Shown: piece after piece, positions 18,101-27,262 of the stretch
Position numbering within the stretch: position 1 is the stretch's first letter
Layout of the letters: each line of letters begins with the position of its first letter
NCBI RefSeq assembly: GCF_006459125.1
Contig: NZ_CP041070.1
Location: forward strand, 2,852,001 to 2,916,000
Origin: Halarcobacter anaerophilus
GTDB taxonomy: Bacteria; Campylobacterota; Campylobacteria; Campylobacterales; Arcobacteraceae
DNA length: 64,000 nt
Reading direction: 5' to 3'
Position numbers and translations under genes: made by a program
The notes under the pieces: generated by a model
What the model was told of the DNA's origin: nothing
Database searches by the model: none
The model's input: the letters and a program-made list of their open reading frames with translations, nothing else

Positions 18101-19140
18101 AGCTTTTAGTCTGTGCTATGGAGACTTCATCTAATATACATCTAAAAGAGCTTATTAAACATTTAAATAAAGATATCCAATTAGTAGGTGTTTTTGACAA
18201 AGAATTGGGAACTCCTGCTTATGATCTTACGAAACTTGCGATTATGGGTTTTGTAGATGCACTAAAAAAACTGAGATTTTTCTTTCAATTAAGAGATGAG
18301 ATGGTTAAACTTGCAAAAGAGTGCGACAAAGTTTTACTTATGGACAGTTCAGGTTTTAATCTTCCTTTGGCAAAAAAAATAAAAGAGACTTACCCTGAAA
18401 AAGAGATTATTTATTATATTTTACCCCAAGCTTGGGCATGGAAGAAAAAAAGAGTTTTAAAGTTGGAAAAGTATTGTGATAAGCTTTGTTCAATTTTGCC
18501 TTTTGAGAGTGAAATTTATAATGACAAAAATAAAATAACTTATGTAGGACATCCTTTATTAGATGAGATAAAAGAGTATAAAACAACTCTTGAAAAAAGC
18601 GACAAAATCGTTTATATGCCAGGAAGCAGAAAAACCGAAATAATAAACCATATGCCTGTTTTCAGGGAACTTAGCAAAAAAATCACTGATAAAAAACATA
18701 TTCTTGTAGTTCCTTCAAAGTTTGAAGAAGAGTATATAAAAAAAATATACGGAGATATCTCTAACTTTGAAATTTCAAAAGATGCCCACAAAAGTTTAAA
18801 AGAGGCAGAATTCGGTTTTATCTGCTCAGGAACTGCCACTTTGGAAGCTGCAATTATAGGAACTCCTTTTGTATTAAGTTATATAGCAAAAAAACTTGAT
18901 TATTTTATAGGAAGAAAATTTGTAAAATTGCCTTATATCGGATTAGCAAATATTTTCTTTGAAAAAATGGGTAAAAAAGCTATTCACAAAGAGTTTTTAC
19001 AAGAAGATGTAACTGTAGAAAATCTTTTAACTGAGTATAATAATATGAACAGAGAAAACTATCTAAAAAATTCACAAATACTAAGAGAGTATTTAAAAAA
19101 CGGCAGTTCCGAAAATGTAGCGGAAATAATCCAAAACTAA
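18097..19140 (+). CDS. lpxB: Lipid-A-disaccharide synthase
   Basis: GT-B glycosyltransferase (GT19) that joins UDP-diacylglucosamine and lipid X in lipid A synthesis at the inner membrane. The 347-aa protein shows YYILPQAWAWKKKR near residue 108, YVGHPLLDE near residue 149, YMPGSRKTEI near residue 173 and CSGTATLEAAIIGTPFVLSY near residue 246, all typical of LpxB. It overlaps queH by 4 bases and leads into fabZ and lpxA, giving a lipid A gene group. Confidence 0.95.
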   Translation: MKLLVCAMETSSNIHLKELIKHLNKDIQLVGVFDKELGTPAYDLTKLAIMGFVDALKKLRFFFQLRDEMVKLAKECDKVLLMDSSGFNLPLAKKIKETYPEKEIIYYILPQAWAWKKKRVLKLEKYCDKLCSILPFESEIYNDKNKITYVGHPLLDEIKEYKTTLEKSDKIVYMPGSRKTEIINHMPVFRELSKKITDKKHILVVPSKFEEEYIKKIYGDISNFEISKDAHKSLKEAEFGFICSGTATLEAAIIGTPFVLSYIAKKLDYFIGRKFVKLPYIGLANIFFEKMGKKAIHKEFLQEDVTVENLLTEYNNMNRENYLKNSQILREYLKNGSSENVAEIIQN

Positions 19141-19208
19141 TAAATTTTTAGATAAAATGTATGATTTTTAAAATATATAGAAGAATATAAAGATATAGGA
19201 TACAAAGA

Positions 19209-19652
19209 ATGTTAGATATAACGGAAATTCAAGAAATTTTACCCCATAGATACCCTTTCCTTTTGGTAGATAGAGTTACTGAAATGGAAAAAGGCAAAAA
19301 TATTATCGGGTATAAAAATATTTCTATTAGTGAACCTGCATTTATGGGTCACTTTCCAGGTCATCCAATATATCCGGGAGTATTAATTTTAGAAGGTATG
19401 GCTCAAGCAGGAGGAGTATTAGCATTAAAAAGCAATGACCTTACAAATGAAGAGTTAAAACATAAAGTAATCTATTTTATGAGTATTGATAAAGCAAAAT
19501 TTAGAAACCCCGTAAAACCAGGTGACAAATTAGAATATAGAATTGATGTAAAAAAATTAAGAGGAACACTTATTGTACTTGACGGTAAAGCTTACGTAGA
19601 TGATTCATTAGTCGCAGAAGCAGAACTTAAAGCTATGATTGTTGATAAATAA
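19209..19652 (+). CDS. fabZ: 3-hydroxyacyl-ACP dehydratase FabZ
   Basis: Dehydratase of type II fatty acid synthesis; it competes with LpxA for 3-hydroxyacyl-ACP. The 147-aa product has the [11 protein letters not shown] start motif and the active site [20 protein letters not shown], with catalytic His in GHFPGHP and Glu in LILEG. It lies 12 bases before lpxA, the usual pairing. Confidence 0.97.
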   Translation: MLDITEIQEILPHRYPFLLVDRVTEMEKGKNIIGYKNISISEPAFMGHFPGHPIYPGVLILEGMAQAGGVLALKSNDLTNEELKHKVIYFMSIDKAKFRNPVKPGDKLEYRIDVKKLRGTLIVLDGKAYVDDSLVAEAELKAMIVDK

Positions 19653-19664
19653 TATAGGTAAAAA

Positions 19665-20447
19665 ATGAATAATATTCACAAAACAGCAATAATAGAAGAT
19701 GGTGCAAAGCTAGGTGATAATATAACAATTGGTGCCTATACGGTAATAGGTAAAAACGTAAAGATAGGTAACGGTACGACAATCGGTTCTCATACTTTGA
19801 TTGAAGGGAAAACAACTATCGGAGAAAAAAATGAAATTTTCTCACATGCTACAATAGGAAGTATCCCACAAGATTTAAAATTCAGTGGAGAAGATGTTGA
19901 ACTGATTATAGGAAACAGCAATAAAATAAGAGAGTATACGCTTTTTAATCCAGGAACAAAAGGTGGCGGAAGTATCACTAAAATAGGAGACAACAACCTT
20001 TTTATGGGATATACCCATGTTGCCCATGACGTAATGGTAGGAAACAACTGTATATTTGCAAACGTTGCAACACTTGCAGGTCATGTGGAAATAGCAGATA
20101 ATGTTGTAGTAGGCGGATTAACCCCTATACACCAATTTTGCAAAGTTGGTTCAAATGTTATGATTGCAGGAGGTTCCGTATTAACTCAGGATATTCCTCC
20201 TTTCTGCCTTGCAGAAGGTAACAGAGCAGTTTTAAGAGGACTAAACTTAACAGGACTTAGAAGAAGATTTAAAAACAGAGAAGATATAGATGAAATAAAA
20301 AGAGCTTATAAAGCAATTTTTGAATCCGGAAATGCAATAGCAGACGTAGCAAAAGAACTACTTGAGACAAACAACAATAAGTATGTTCATGAACTTGCAG
20401 ATTTTGTTATTTCAACAAAAAGAGGAATACCTTTTAACAGAAAATAG
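19665..20447 (+). CDS. lpxA: UDP-N-acetylglucosamine acyltransferase
   Basis: First enzyme of lipid A synthesis. The 260-aa protein is a left-handed beta helix of hexapeptide repeats (for example [20 protein letters not shown] near the N-terminus), followed by a helical C-terminal domain. The catalytic His lies in the [12 protein letters not shown] stretch, and [19 protein letters not shown] is the standard C-terminal signature. Spacing to fabZ and clpX is 12 and 14 bases, so it is in the same transcript. Confidence 0.97.
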   Translation: MNNIHKTAIIEDGAKLGDNITIGAYTVIGKNVKIGNGTTIGSHTLIEGKTTIGEKNEIFSHATIGSIPQDLKFSGEDVELIIGNSNKIREYTLFNPGTKGGGSITKIGDNNLFMGYTHVAHDVMVGNNCIFANVATLAGHVEIADNVVVGGLTPIHQFCKVGSNVMIAGGSVLTQDIPPFCLAEGNRAVLRGLNLTGLRRRFKNREDIDEIKRAYKAIFESGNAIADVAKELLETNNNKYVHELADFVISTKRGIPFNRK

Positions 20448-20461
20448 GAGAATATATTTTT

Positions 20462-21682
20462 ATGAGTCGACTTGAATGTGATTTTTGTGGAGCGCCAGAC
20501 ACTCCTGAGAACCCGATAATATCCGGGGACAATGCTTGTATTTGCAAAGCTTGCGTAAATGCTGCCCATGAGATAATGAGTGGAGCAAAAGAAGAGCAAG
20601 ATAAAGAAGAAAACCAAGAAGTAAAAAAAGAGAAACCCTCTTTTGAGCTGAAAACTCCGGCTCAATTAAAAGAGATTTTAGATGATTACGTAATAGGACA
20701 AAACAGAGCTAAGAAAGTTCTTTCAGTTGCGGTTTATAACCATTATAAAAGAATTTTTAGAAAAGACGAATTAGAAGATGATATTGAAATTAACAAATCA
20801 AACGTACTTCTAATAGGACCTACAGGTTCAGGGAAAACTCTTTTAGCTCAAACAATTGCAAAATATCTTGATGTACCTTTAGCAATTGCCGATGCGACTT
20901 CACTTACTGAAGCAGGTTATGTGGGAGATGATGTAGAGAATGTAGTAACAAGACTTCTTCAAGCTGCAAACGGTGATGTGGAAAAAGCTCAATCGGGAAT
21001 TATCTTTATCGATGAAGTAGATAAAGTAGCAAGAATGAGCGAAAACAGATCTATCACAAGAGATGTTTCAGGAGAAGGAGTACAACAAGCCTTGCTTAAA
21101 ATTGTTGAAGGTTCTGTTGTAAACGTTCCTCCAAAAGGGGGAAGAAAACATCCGGGACAAGATGCGATTCAAGTAGATACTACAAATATTTTATTTATCT
21201 GCGGTGGAGCTTTTGACGGACTAGAAGAGATAATAAAAAAGAAAAAAGGCGGAAACGTTTTAGGTTTCAATCAAGAGAAAAAAAGTAAAAATGATGAGAC
21301 CTTAATTTCTGACGTAGATGCACATGACTTAGTTAAATATGGACTTATTCCCGAACTTATAGGAAGACTTCATATGATAGCTACTTTAAATGAAATTAGT
21401 GAAGATGATATGGTTCATATACTAACTGAACCTAAAAATGCTCTTGTAAAACAGTATATTCAACTTTTCAAACTTGACGGTGTGGAATTAGAGTTTGAAA
21501 AAGCTGCTTTAAAAGAGATTGCAAAACTTGCTATTGAGAGAAAAACAGGAGCAAGAGGATTAAGATCGATTTTAGAAGATATTATGTTAGATATTATGTA
21601 CGATTTACCTAAGTTCAAGAATAAAAAAGTGATTATTACAAAAGAAGTTGTAACTAAAGAGAAAGAGCCAAAAATAGCTTAA
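20462..21682 (+). CDS. clpX: ATP-dependent Clp protease ATP-binding subunit ClpX
   Basis: Hexameric unfoldase that feeds proteins to ClpP. The 406-aa protein has the N-terminal zinc-binding domain (CDFCG, then CICKAC), Walker [13 protein letters not shown] near residue 120, Walker [10 protein letters not shown] near residue 181, pore loop GYVGDDV, and the IGF-like loop replaced around residues 258-270 by [12 protein letters not shown] sensor-2 motif [13 protein letters not shown] lies near the C-terminus. It sits between lpxA and mreB with short gaps. Confidence 0.97.
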   Translation: MSRLECDFCGAPDTPENPIISGDNACICKACVNAAHEIMSGAKEEQDKEENQEVKKEKPSFELKTPAQLKEILDDYVIGQNRAKKVLSVAVYNHYKRIFRKDELEDDIEINKSNVLLIGPTGSGKTLLAQTIAKYLDVPLAIADATSLTEAGYVGDDVENVVTRLLQAANGDVEKAQSGIIFIDEVDKVARMSENRSITRDVSGEGVQQALLKIVEGSVVNVPPKGGRKHPGQDAIQVDTTNILFICGGAFDGLEEIIKKKKGGNVLGFNQEKKSKNDETLISDVDAHDLVKYGLIPELIGRLHMIATLNEISEDDMVHILTEPKNALVKQYIQLFKLDGVELEFEKAALKEIAKLAIERKTGARGLRSILEDIMLDIMYDLPKFKNKKVIITKEVVTKEKEPKIA

Positions 21683-21695
21683 AGAAGGGATATAA

Positions 21696-22727
21696 ATGTT
21701 ATTAGACAAGTTAATTGGAATGTTTTCAAATGATATGGCAATAGACCTGGGAACTGCAAATACTGTTGTCTCAACAAGAGGGAAAGGGATTATTATAAAT
21801 GAACCTTCTGTTGTGGCAGTACAAAACGATAGATATGGAAAAGATAAAATATTGGCTGTGGGACAAGAAGCCAAACAAATGATTGGTAAAACTCCGCTAA
21901 ATATTACGGCTGTAAGACCGATGAAAGACGGAGTTATAGCAGACTTTGAAATGACAGAGAGAATGATTCGATATTTTATTGAAAAAGCTCACTCTAGAAA
22001 ATCTTTTATAAGACCGAGAATCATCATCTGTATTCCTTACGGAATTACACAAGTTGAGAAAAAAGCGGTAAAAGAGTCGGCTCTAAGTGCAGGAGCTAGA
22101 GAAGTATTTCTTGTAGAAGAACCTATGGCTGCGGCAATCGGAGCAGGTATTCCTGTTTCAGATCCGTCAGGATATGTTGTTGTTGATATAGGTGGAGGTA
22201 CTACAGAAATCGGAGTTACCTCTTTGGGAGGACTTGTTTTATGTCGATCAATAAAAGTTGCGGGTGATAGATTCGATAAAGCTATTATGGAATATGTAAG
22301 ACAAAACTATAATCTTTATATCGGTGAAAGAACTGCAGAAAATATCAAAATAGAGATTGGTTCTGCAATTAAACAAGAACAAGAACTTAAAATCAAAGTA
22401 AAAGGTAGAGACAACTCAGGTCTTCTTTCAACTATCGAATTAGGTAGTGAAGGTGTTAGAACTGCTATAAAAGAGCCTTTAAGAGAGATTGTATCTGCCG
22501 TAAGAGCGGTACTTGAAGAGATGCCGCCTGATTTGGCAAGTGATATTGTAGATAACGGTGTAATTTTAACAGGTGGAGGAGCTTTAATCAGAGGTTTAGA
22601 CAAATATTTAGCAGATATTATCAAACTTCCCGTAAGTGTTGCCGATGAACCTTTATTAGCAGTTGCTTACGGTACAAGCAATGTATTAGATCAGGATGCA
22701 TTATTAAAATTAATTTCTAATGAATAA
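21696..22727 (+). CDS. mreB: Rod shape-determining protein MreB
   Basis: Actin-like cytoskeletal protein that guides cell-wall growth. The 343-aa product has the phosphate-1 motif AIDLGTANTVV near residue 15, phosphate-2 VVVDIGGGTTEIGV near residue 160 and the adenosine motif ILTGGGALIRGLDKYL near residue 289. It starts 13 bases after clpX and its end overlaps mreC by 8 bases. Confidence 0.97.
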   Translation: MLLDKLIGMFSNDMAIDLGTANTVVSTRGKGIIINEPSVVAVQNDRYGKDKILAVGQEAKQMIGKTPLNITAVRPMKDGVIADFEMTERMIRYFIEKAHSRKSFIRPRIIICIPYGITQVEKKAVKESALSAGAREVFLVEEPMAAAIGAGIPVSDPSGYVVVDIGGGTTEIGVTSLGGLVLCRSIKVAGDRFDKAIMEYVRQNYNLYIGERTAENIKIEIGSAIKQEQELKIKVKGRDNSGLLSTIELGSEGVRTAIKEPLREIVSAVRAVLEEMPPDLASDIVDNGVILTGGGALIRGLDKYLADIIKLPVSVADEPLLAVAYGTSNVLDQDALLKLISNE

Positions 22728-23505
22728 ATTTATATTCTTCATTCTTTTCTTGGCAATCTCTCTTGGATACCTCTTTGAGGTAGATGAGATGATTGCAAGA
22801 ACTTTCAATCCTTTTGACAAAATCAAAAAAACATATATAAATATAATTGTTTCTCTGCAAGAGACTACTGAAAAATATTTTAAACAAGTTACGACAATAC
22901 AAGAGTTACAAGAAGAGAATAAAGAGTTAAGACCGTATAAAATTCTTTATGAATCAACAAGTAATGAACTTGATTCAATTCTAAAAACAGTAAATAATCC
23001 AAACTCTACGACAGACCAAGTAAAATTTGTAAAGGTTTTATCATATATTGATTTTGATAATTTTACAAAAGTTTGGCTAGATATGAAAAAAGAGGACGAC
23101 TCTATTTTAGGTCTTATTTCACAAGGATACGCGGCGGGTATCGTAGTAAATCAAAAAGGAAGAGCAAAAGCACTTTTAAACGGAAATGAAAAGTGCAATT
23201 ATGCAATTTTTATAGGAGATAAAAAGGCTCCCGGAATAATTCATCCCTCAAAAAACGGACATAAACTAATAGCAAAATATGTTCCAATTTGGTTTGATAT
23301 AAAAAAAGGGGATGAAGTAATAACTTCAGGTATGGATAATATATTTTTTGAAGGTTTAAAAGTAGGGAAAGTCGAATCAATCAAAAAAATCCAAGATATT
23401 CAAGAAGCTACAATTATTCCTTATGCAAATGTATTAAAACAGAAATCTTTTTTTGTATATAAACAAGTAAAAGAGCCTAAAGAAGAAAAAAGCCCTAAAA
23501 AATGA
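22720..23505 (+). CDS. mreC: Rod shape-determining protein MreC
   Basis: Inner-membrane, periplasmic partner of MreB. The 261-aa product has a single N-terminal membrane helix (FIFFILFLAISLGYLF), a coiled coil near residues 45-75 (TTIQELQEENKELRPYKILY) and the beta-rich MreC core with VKVLSYIDFDNFTKVWLD and DEVITSGMDNIFFEGLKVG. The Lys/Glu/Pro tail is low-complexity. The stop overlaps the next start (ATGA). No MreD-like gene follows. Confidence 0.92.
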   Translation: MNKFIFFILFLAISLGYLFEVDEMIARTFNPFDKIKKTYINIIVSLQETTEKYFKQVTTIQELQEENKELRPYKILYESTSNELDSILKTVNNPNSTTDQVKFVKVLSYIDFDNFTKVWLDMKKEDDSILGLISQGYAAGIVVNQKGRAKALLNGNEKCNYAIFIGDKKAPGIIHPSKNGHKLIAKYVPIWFDIKKGDEVITSGMDNIFFEGLKVGKVESIKKIQDIQEATIIPYANVLKQKSFFVYKQVKEPKEEKSPKK

Positions 23506-24440
23506 ATAAATTAGAAGAGCTTCTAAAAGAACAAGCTGTTTTAATCGTAGACGGGGCACTTGGAACAAGACTTCAAACAAAAGGCTTAAATATAAATGAT
23601 TCTCTCTGGTCTGCAAAACTTTTAGATGAAAACCCAAATGCAATAAAAGCCGTACATAAAGAGTATTTAGACTCAGGAGCAGATTTAATAATAACTTCAA
23701 GCTATCAAGCAAGCATAGAAGGTTTTGAGAAAAAAGGCTTTAGCAGACAAAAAGCCAAAGAACTTATCTGTCTCTCTATAGAACTTGCAAGAAAGGCAAG
23801 AGATGAATTTTGGGAAGAAAAGAAAAATAAAAAAAAGAGAATAAAACCTTTAGTTGCAGCTTCAATCGGTCCTTACGGTGCTTTTTTAGCAAATGGAGCC
23901 GAATATACGGGAAAATATAATATCTCAAAAGAACAATTAAAAAATTTTCATAAAAGAAGAGTTGAAATAATAGCTTCAACAAATCCCGATATTTTTGCAA
24001 TAGAGACAATCCCATCTTTTGAAGAAGCAAAAATATTAGCCGAAATTTTAAAAGAGTATAAAAATATCCCTTCATGGATCTGTTTTAGTGCAAAAGATAA
24101 TCTTCATATAAATGACGGAACAAAAATAAAAGAGTGTGCAAAATATTTAGATACAAAAGAGCAAATAAGTGCAATAGGAATAAACTGTACTTCACCTAAA
24201 TATATCTCTTCTTTGATCAAAGAGATAAAAAGCGTAAGCAATAAACCTATAGTAGTCTATCCAAACGGCGGTTTTAAATATAATCCTCTAACAAAAAATT
24301 GGGAAGATGCAAAAACAGATGAAAAAGAGTTTGCAAAAATGGCACATCTTTGGAAAACGCAAGGTGCAAAACTTATAGGCGGCTGCTGTCAAACCGAACC
24401 AAAAGAGATAGAAGAGCTTAGAAGAGTTTTATTATCTTAA
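23502..24440 (+). CDS. Homocysteine S-methyltransferase family protein
   Basis: 312-aa zinc-dependent methyltransferase of the BHMT/MmuM type. It begins with the DGALGTRLQ motif near residue 18. The zinc ligands are the Cys in GINCTSP near residue 228 and the Cys pair in GGCCQTEP near the C-terminus. Members transfer methyl groups from S-methylmethionine, or from related donors, to homocysteine to make methionine. Start overlaps mreC by 4 bases, so it is the last gene of the long plus-strand run; its stop overlaps ribE on the other strand by 4 bases. Confidence 0.9.
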   Translation: MNKLEELLKEQAVLIVDGALGTRLQTKGLNINDSLWSAKLLDENPNAIKAVHKEYLDSGADLIITSSYQASIEGFEKKGFSRQKAKELICLSIELARKARDEFWEEKKNKKKRIKPLVAASIGPYGAFLANGAEYTGKYNISKEQLKNFHKRRVEIIASTNPDIFAIETIPSFEEAKILAEILKEYKNIPSWICFSAKDNLHINDGTKIKECAKYLDTKEQISAIGINCTSPKYISSLIKEIKSVSNKPIVVYPNGGFKYNPLTKNWEDAKTDEKEFAKMAHLWKTQGAKLIGGCCQTEPKEIEELRRVLLS

Positions 24441-25054
24441 TATGTAGCCATTATCCTGTCAACTTTATCCCAAGTTAAGTCCTCTTTTGAATCTGAGGGT
24501 TTAAACATATTATAAATATATCTTGCAAACATATCAGTCTCCAAATTTACTTTTGAACCTATTTTATAGCTTTCAAAAAGCGTATTTTTTATAGTATGGG
24601 GAATAATTGTTAATCTAAAAGCATCTTTTAAAACCTCATTTACAGTCAAAGAGACACCGTCTATTGTTATACTTCCTTTGGGAATAATATATTTTGAATA
24701 TTCACTTGGAAGAGAAATTATAAAATCTGTTGAATTTCCGTTTTTATTTATACTCTTAATCGTACCTAAACAATCCACATGACCTTGGACGATATGACCT
24801 TCAAATCTATCACCCATCATCATAGCAGGTTCAATATGAACTCTGTTTCTGTAGTTTTCCATTGCTAAAATACTTTGTGTCTCAGGAGATAACTCAACAG
24901 CAAAAGTATCGCTTGAAACTCTAACAACCGTAAGACATGCTCCGTTTACTGCAATAGAATCACCAATCTTTGCTTTATATTTTGCTTTTAGTGTTAAAAA
25001 ACTGTTTTTTAAGCTGATAACCTCAGCCATTTCACGAATTAAACCTGTAAACAA
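24437..25054 (-). CDS. ribE: Riboflavin synthase alpha chain
   Basis: Dismutates two molecules of 6,7-dimethyl-8-ribityllumazine to riboflavin. The 205-aa product contains the two tandem lumazine-binding barrels: MFTGLI, NGACLTV, ELSPET in the first and GHIVQGHVD, ITIDGVSLTVNEV, LIPHT-like TIIPHTIKNT in the second. The start MFTGLI is invariant in the family. Divergent from mnmG, with a 270-base gap in which a TATAAT lies near 25100. Confidence 0.95.
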   Translation of the reverse strand: MFTGLIREMAEVISLKNSFLTLKAKYKAKIGDSIAVNGACLTVVRVSSDTFAVELSPETQSILAMENYRNRVHIEPAMMMGDRFEGHIVQGHVDCLGTIKSINKNGNSTDFIISLPSEYSKYIIPKGSITIDGVSLTVNEVLKDAFRLTIIPHTIKNTLFESYKIGSKVNLETDMFARYIYNMFKPSDSKEDLTWDKVDRIMATY

Positions 25055-25324
25055 AAAAAATCCTTCAAAATAGTTTGGAAAATCTAAAATATTTGGTATA
25101 ATACCGAAAAATTATTGAGAAGCCAATTTTTACACTTTCTAACAAAAAATCAAACTAAACTTTTCAATATTAAATAAAGACTAAAGAGTAGTTTAATATT
25201 TTAGTGATATAAAACAAAATATAAATTAATAGAAAATAAAAAAGTTTTATAGTAAATGACACCCACCTTTGCAATATTATAAATACAATAATCATTTACA
25301 GAAAAACTTTTCCTAAGGAAAAAT

Positions 25325-27193
25325 ATGGAATATGACGTAATAGTAGTAGGAGGAGGTCATGCAGGTATTGAAGCCTCTTTGGTAGCTGCTAGAATGGGTA
25401 AAAAAACTCTGCTTATTACAATGCTTGTTGAACAAATAGGAGCTGCCAGCTGTAATCCCGCAATCGGCGGACTGGCAAAAGGACATTTAGTAAGAGAACT
25501 GGATGCTATTGGTGGAGAGATGGGACTTTGTACCGATAATGCAGGTATTCAGTTTAGAATTTTGAATGCTTCAAAAGGTGCTGCAGTACAAGGAAGCAGA
25601 GCCCAAATAGATATGGACAAATATAGAACATATATGAGAAAAGTTTGTCACAATACACCTAATCTTGAAGTCTACCAAGATGAAGTAACGCAGCTTTTAG
25701 TAAAAGACAACAACGTTTACGGAGTAAAAACAAAACTAACAGAAGAGTTCAAAGCAAAAAAAGTAATCCTTACAACAGGAACTTTTATGAGAGGACTTAT
25801 TCACATAGGTGAGAACAAATATGAAGCAGGAAGAGCTTGGGAACTTCCATCTTCAACTCTGTCAATACAATTAAAAGAGTTAGGATTAAAAGTAGGAAGA
25901 CTAAAAACAGGAACACCTTCAAGAGTAGATGCAAACTCTATAAACTTTGATGAAATGCAAAAACACGGAGGAGATGAAAAACCGACACCTTTTTCATTTA
26001 GAACAGATAAAAAAAGTTTTAACCCTACTCAACTTCCGTGTTATATCACATATACAAATTTAAGTACCCACGATACCATAACAAGTAATTTTCACAGAGC
26101 TCCTCTTTTTACCGGTCAAATTGAGGGATTAGGACCTAGATACTGTCCAAGTATAGAAGACAAAGTAAACAGATTTAGCGAAAGAGAGAGACATCAACTA
26201 TTTTTAGAGCCTCAAACTGAAATGCGTACGGAATACTATATAAACGGTCTTTCAAGTTCTCTTCCAATAGATGTTCAAAAAGAGATGATTCACTCAATCA
26301 AAGGGCTTGAAAATGCAAGAATCATCAGATACGGATATGCTATTGAGTATGATTATGTAGATCCAACCGAGTTAAAACATACCCTTGAAACGAAAAAGAT
26401 AAATAACCTTTACCATGCAGGACAAATAAATGCAACCACAGGTTATGAAGAAGCAGCTTCTCAAGGACTTATGGCAGGAATCAACGCAGCACTTGCTATT
26501 GATAATAAAGAGCCTTTTATACTTAGACGTGATGAAGCATATATCGGTGTTTTAATTGATGATTTAGTTACAAAAGGGACAAATGAACCTTATAGAATGT
26601 TTACAAGCCGAGCCGAATACAGACTTCTTTTAAGAGAAGAGAGTGCTGATTTAAGACTTTCTCAATACGGATATAACTTTGGCTTAATCTCAGACGAGCA
26701 GATGGAAAAAGTAGAACATAAAAGAAAAACTATAAATGATGCCGTTGAATTTATGTCAAATGAATGGTTCACTTCAAAAAAAGAGAATCTTGAACTGCTT
26801 GAAAGTTTAGGAGAAGAGAGAATCAAAGATAGAGCTCTTCTAATAGATATTGTAGGAAGAAACACTATTGACTCTGCAAAATTTGATAAATTGGTTCGAA
26901 GTTTAGCAGACGTTGAAGATTATTTAAAAGAACAAATAATCATAGAAGCAAAATATTACAGATACGTAGCAAAACAGAAAAAACAGATAGAAAAAATGAA
27001 AAAAATGCTTCAAATGACGATACCTGAAGAGTTTGACTATAAAACAATCCCCGGATTATCAAATGAAGTAGTTGAAAAACTTATCAAGTTTAATCCACCT
27101 ACATTGTTCAATGCAAGTAATATTTCAGGAGTTACACCAGCTGCTATTGATATTTTACATATGTATATAAATGTGAGATGTCAGAAGCAATAA
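25325..27193 (+). CDS. mnmG: tRNA uridine-5-carboxymethylaminomethyl modification enzyme MnmG, 3' end rewritten by a transposon
   Basis: FAD protein that, with MnmE, modifies U34 of certain tRNAs. The 622-aa product has the FAD motif [12 protein letters not shown] at residues 6-17, [20 protein letters not shown] near residue 39, GLRTGT-like [10 protein letters not shown] near residue 196 and the C-terminal [16 protein letters not shown]. The Tn7-like element starts at 27179, inside this frame. The last codons (Cys-Gln-Lys-Gln, stop) are therefore transposon DNA. Read across the empty site, the right flank would give Cys-Lys-Thr-His and a stop. The change affects only the tail, so the enzyme should still work. 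Confidence 0.96.
   Translation: MEYDVIVVGGGHAGIEASLVAARMGKKTLLITMLVEQIGAASCNPAIGGLAKGHLVRELDAIGGEMGLCTDNAGIQFRILNASKGAAVQGSRAQIDMDKYRTYMRKVCHNTPNLEVYQDEVTQLLVKDNNVYGVKTKLTEEFKAKKVILTTGTFMRGLIHIGENKYEAGRAWELPSSTLSIQLKELGLKVGRLKTGTPSRVDANSINFDEMQKHGGDEKPTPFSFRTDKKSFNPTQLPCYITYTNLSTHDTITSNFHRAPLFTGQIEGLGPRYCPSIEDKVNRFSERERHQLFLEPQTEMRTEYYINGLSSSLPIDVQKEMIHSIKGLENARIIRYGYAIEYDYVDPTELKHTLETKKINNLYHAGQINATTGYEEAASQGLMAGINAALAIDNKEPFILRRDEAYIGVLIDDLVTKGTNEPYRMFTSRAEYRLLLREESADLRLSQYGYNFGLISDEQMEKVEHKRKTINDAVEFMSNEWFTSKKENLELLESLGEERIKDRALLIDIVGRNTIDSAKFDKLVRSLADVEDYLKEQIIIEAKYYRYVAKQKKQIEKMKKMLQMTIPEEFDYKTIPGLSNEVVEKLIKFNPPTLFNASNISGVTPAAIDILHMYINVRCQKQ
27174..27178. repeat. Left copy of the 5-bp target duplication (TGAGA)
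   Basis: TGAGA lies directly before the terminal TGTCA of the transposon, within the third- and second-last codons of the original mnmG frame. The matching copy is at 45028-45032. Confidence 0.9.
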
Positions 27194-27246
27194 AAAATGA
27201 TAATAGGAAATAAAAAGTGATAATATGTAAAATAAACTTTGATAAT
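27179..27246. other. Transposon left end with TnsB-site-like repeats
   Basis: After the terminal TGTCA, the motif TGATAAT occurs three times, at 27198, 27218 and 27240, about 20-22 bases apart, each in an AAAA-rich context. Arrays of about 20-bp transposase sites near the ends are typical of Tn7-like elements. The third copy lies 17 bases before the tnsE start codon, so TnsB binding could also affect tnsE expression. Confidence 0.7.
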
Positions 27247-27262
27247 GGAAGTTTAATTTAAT

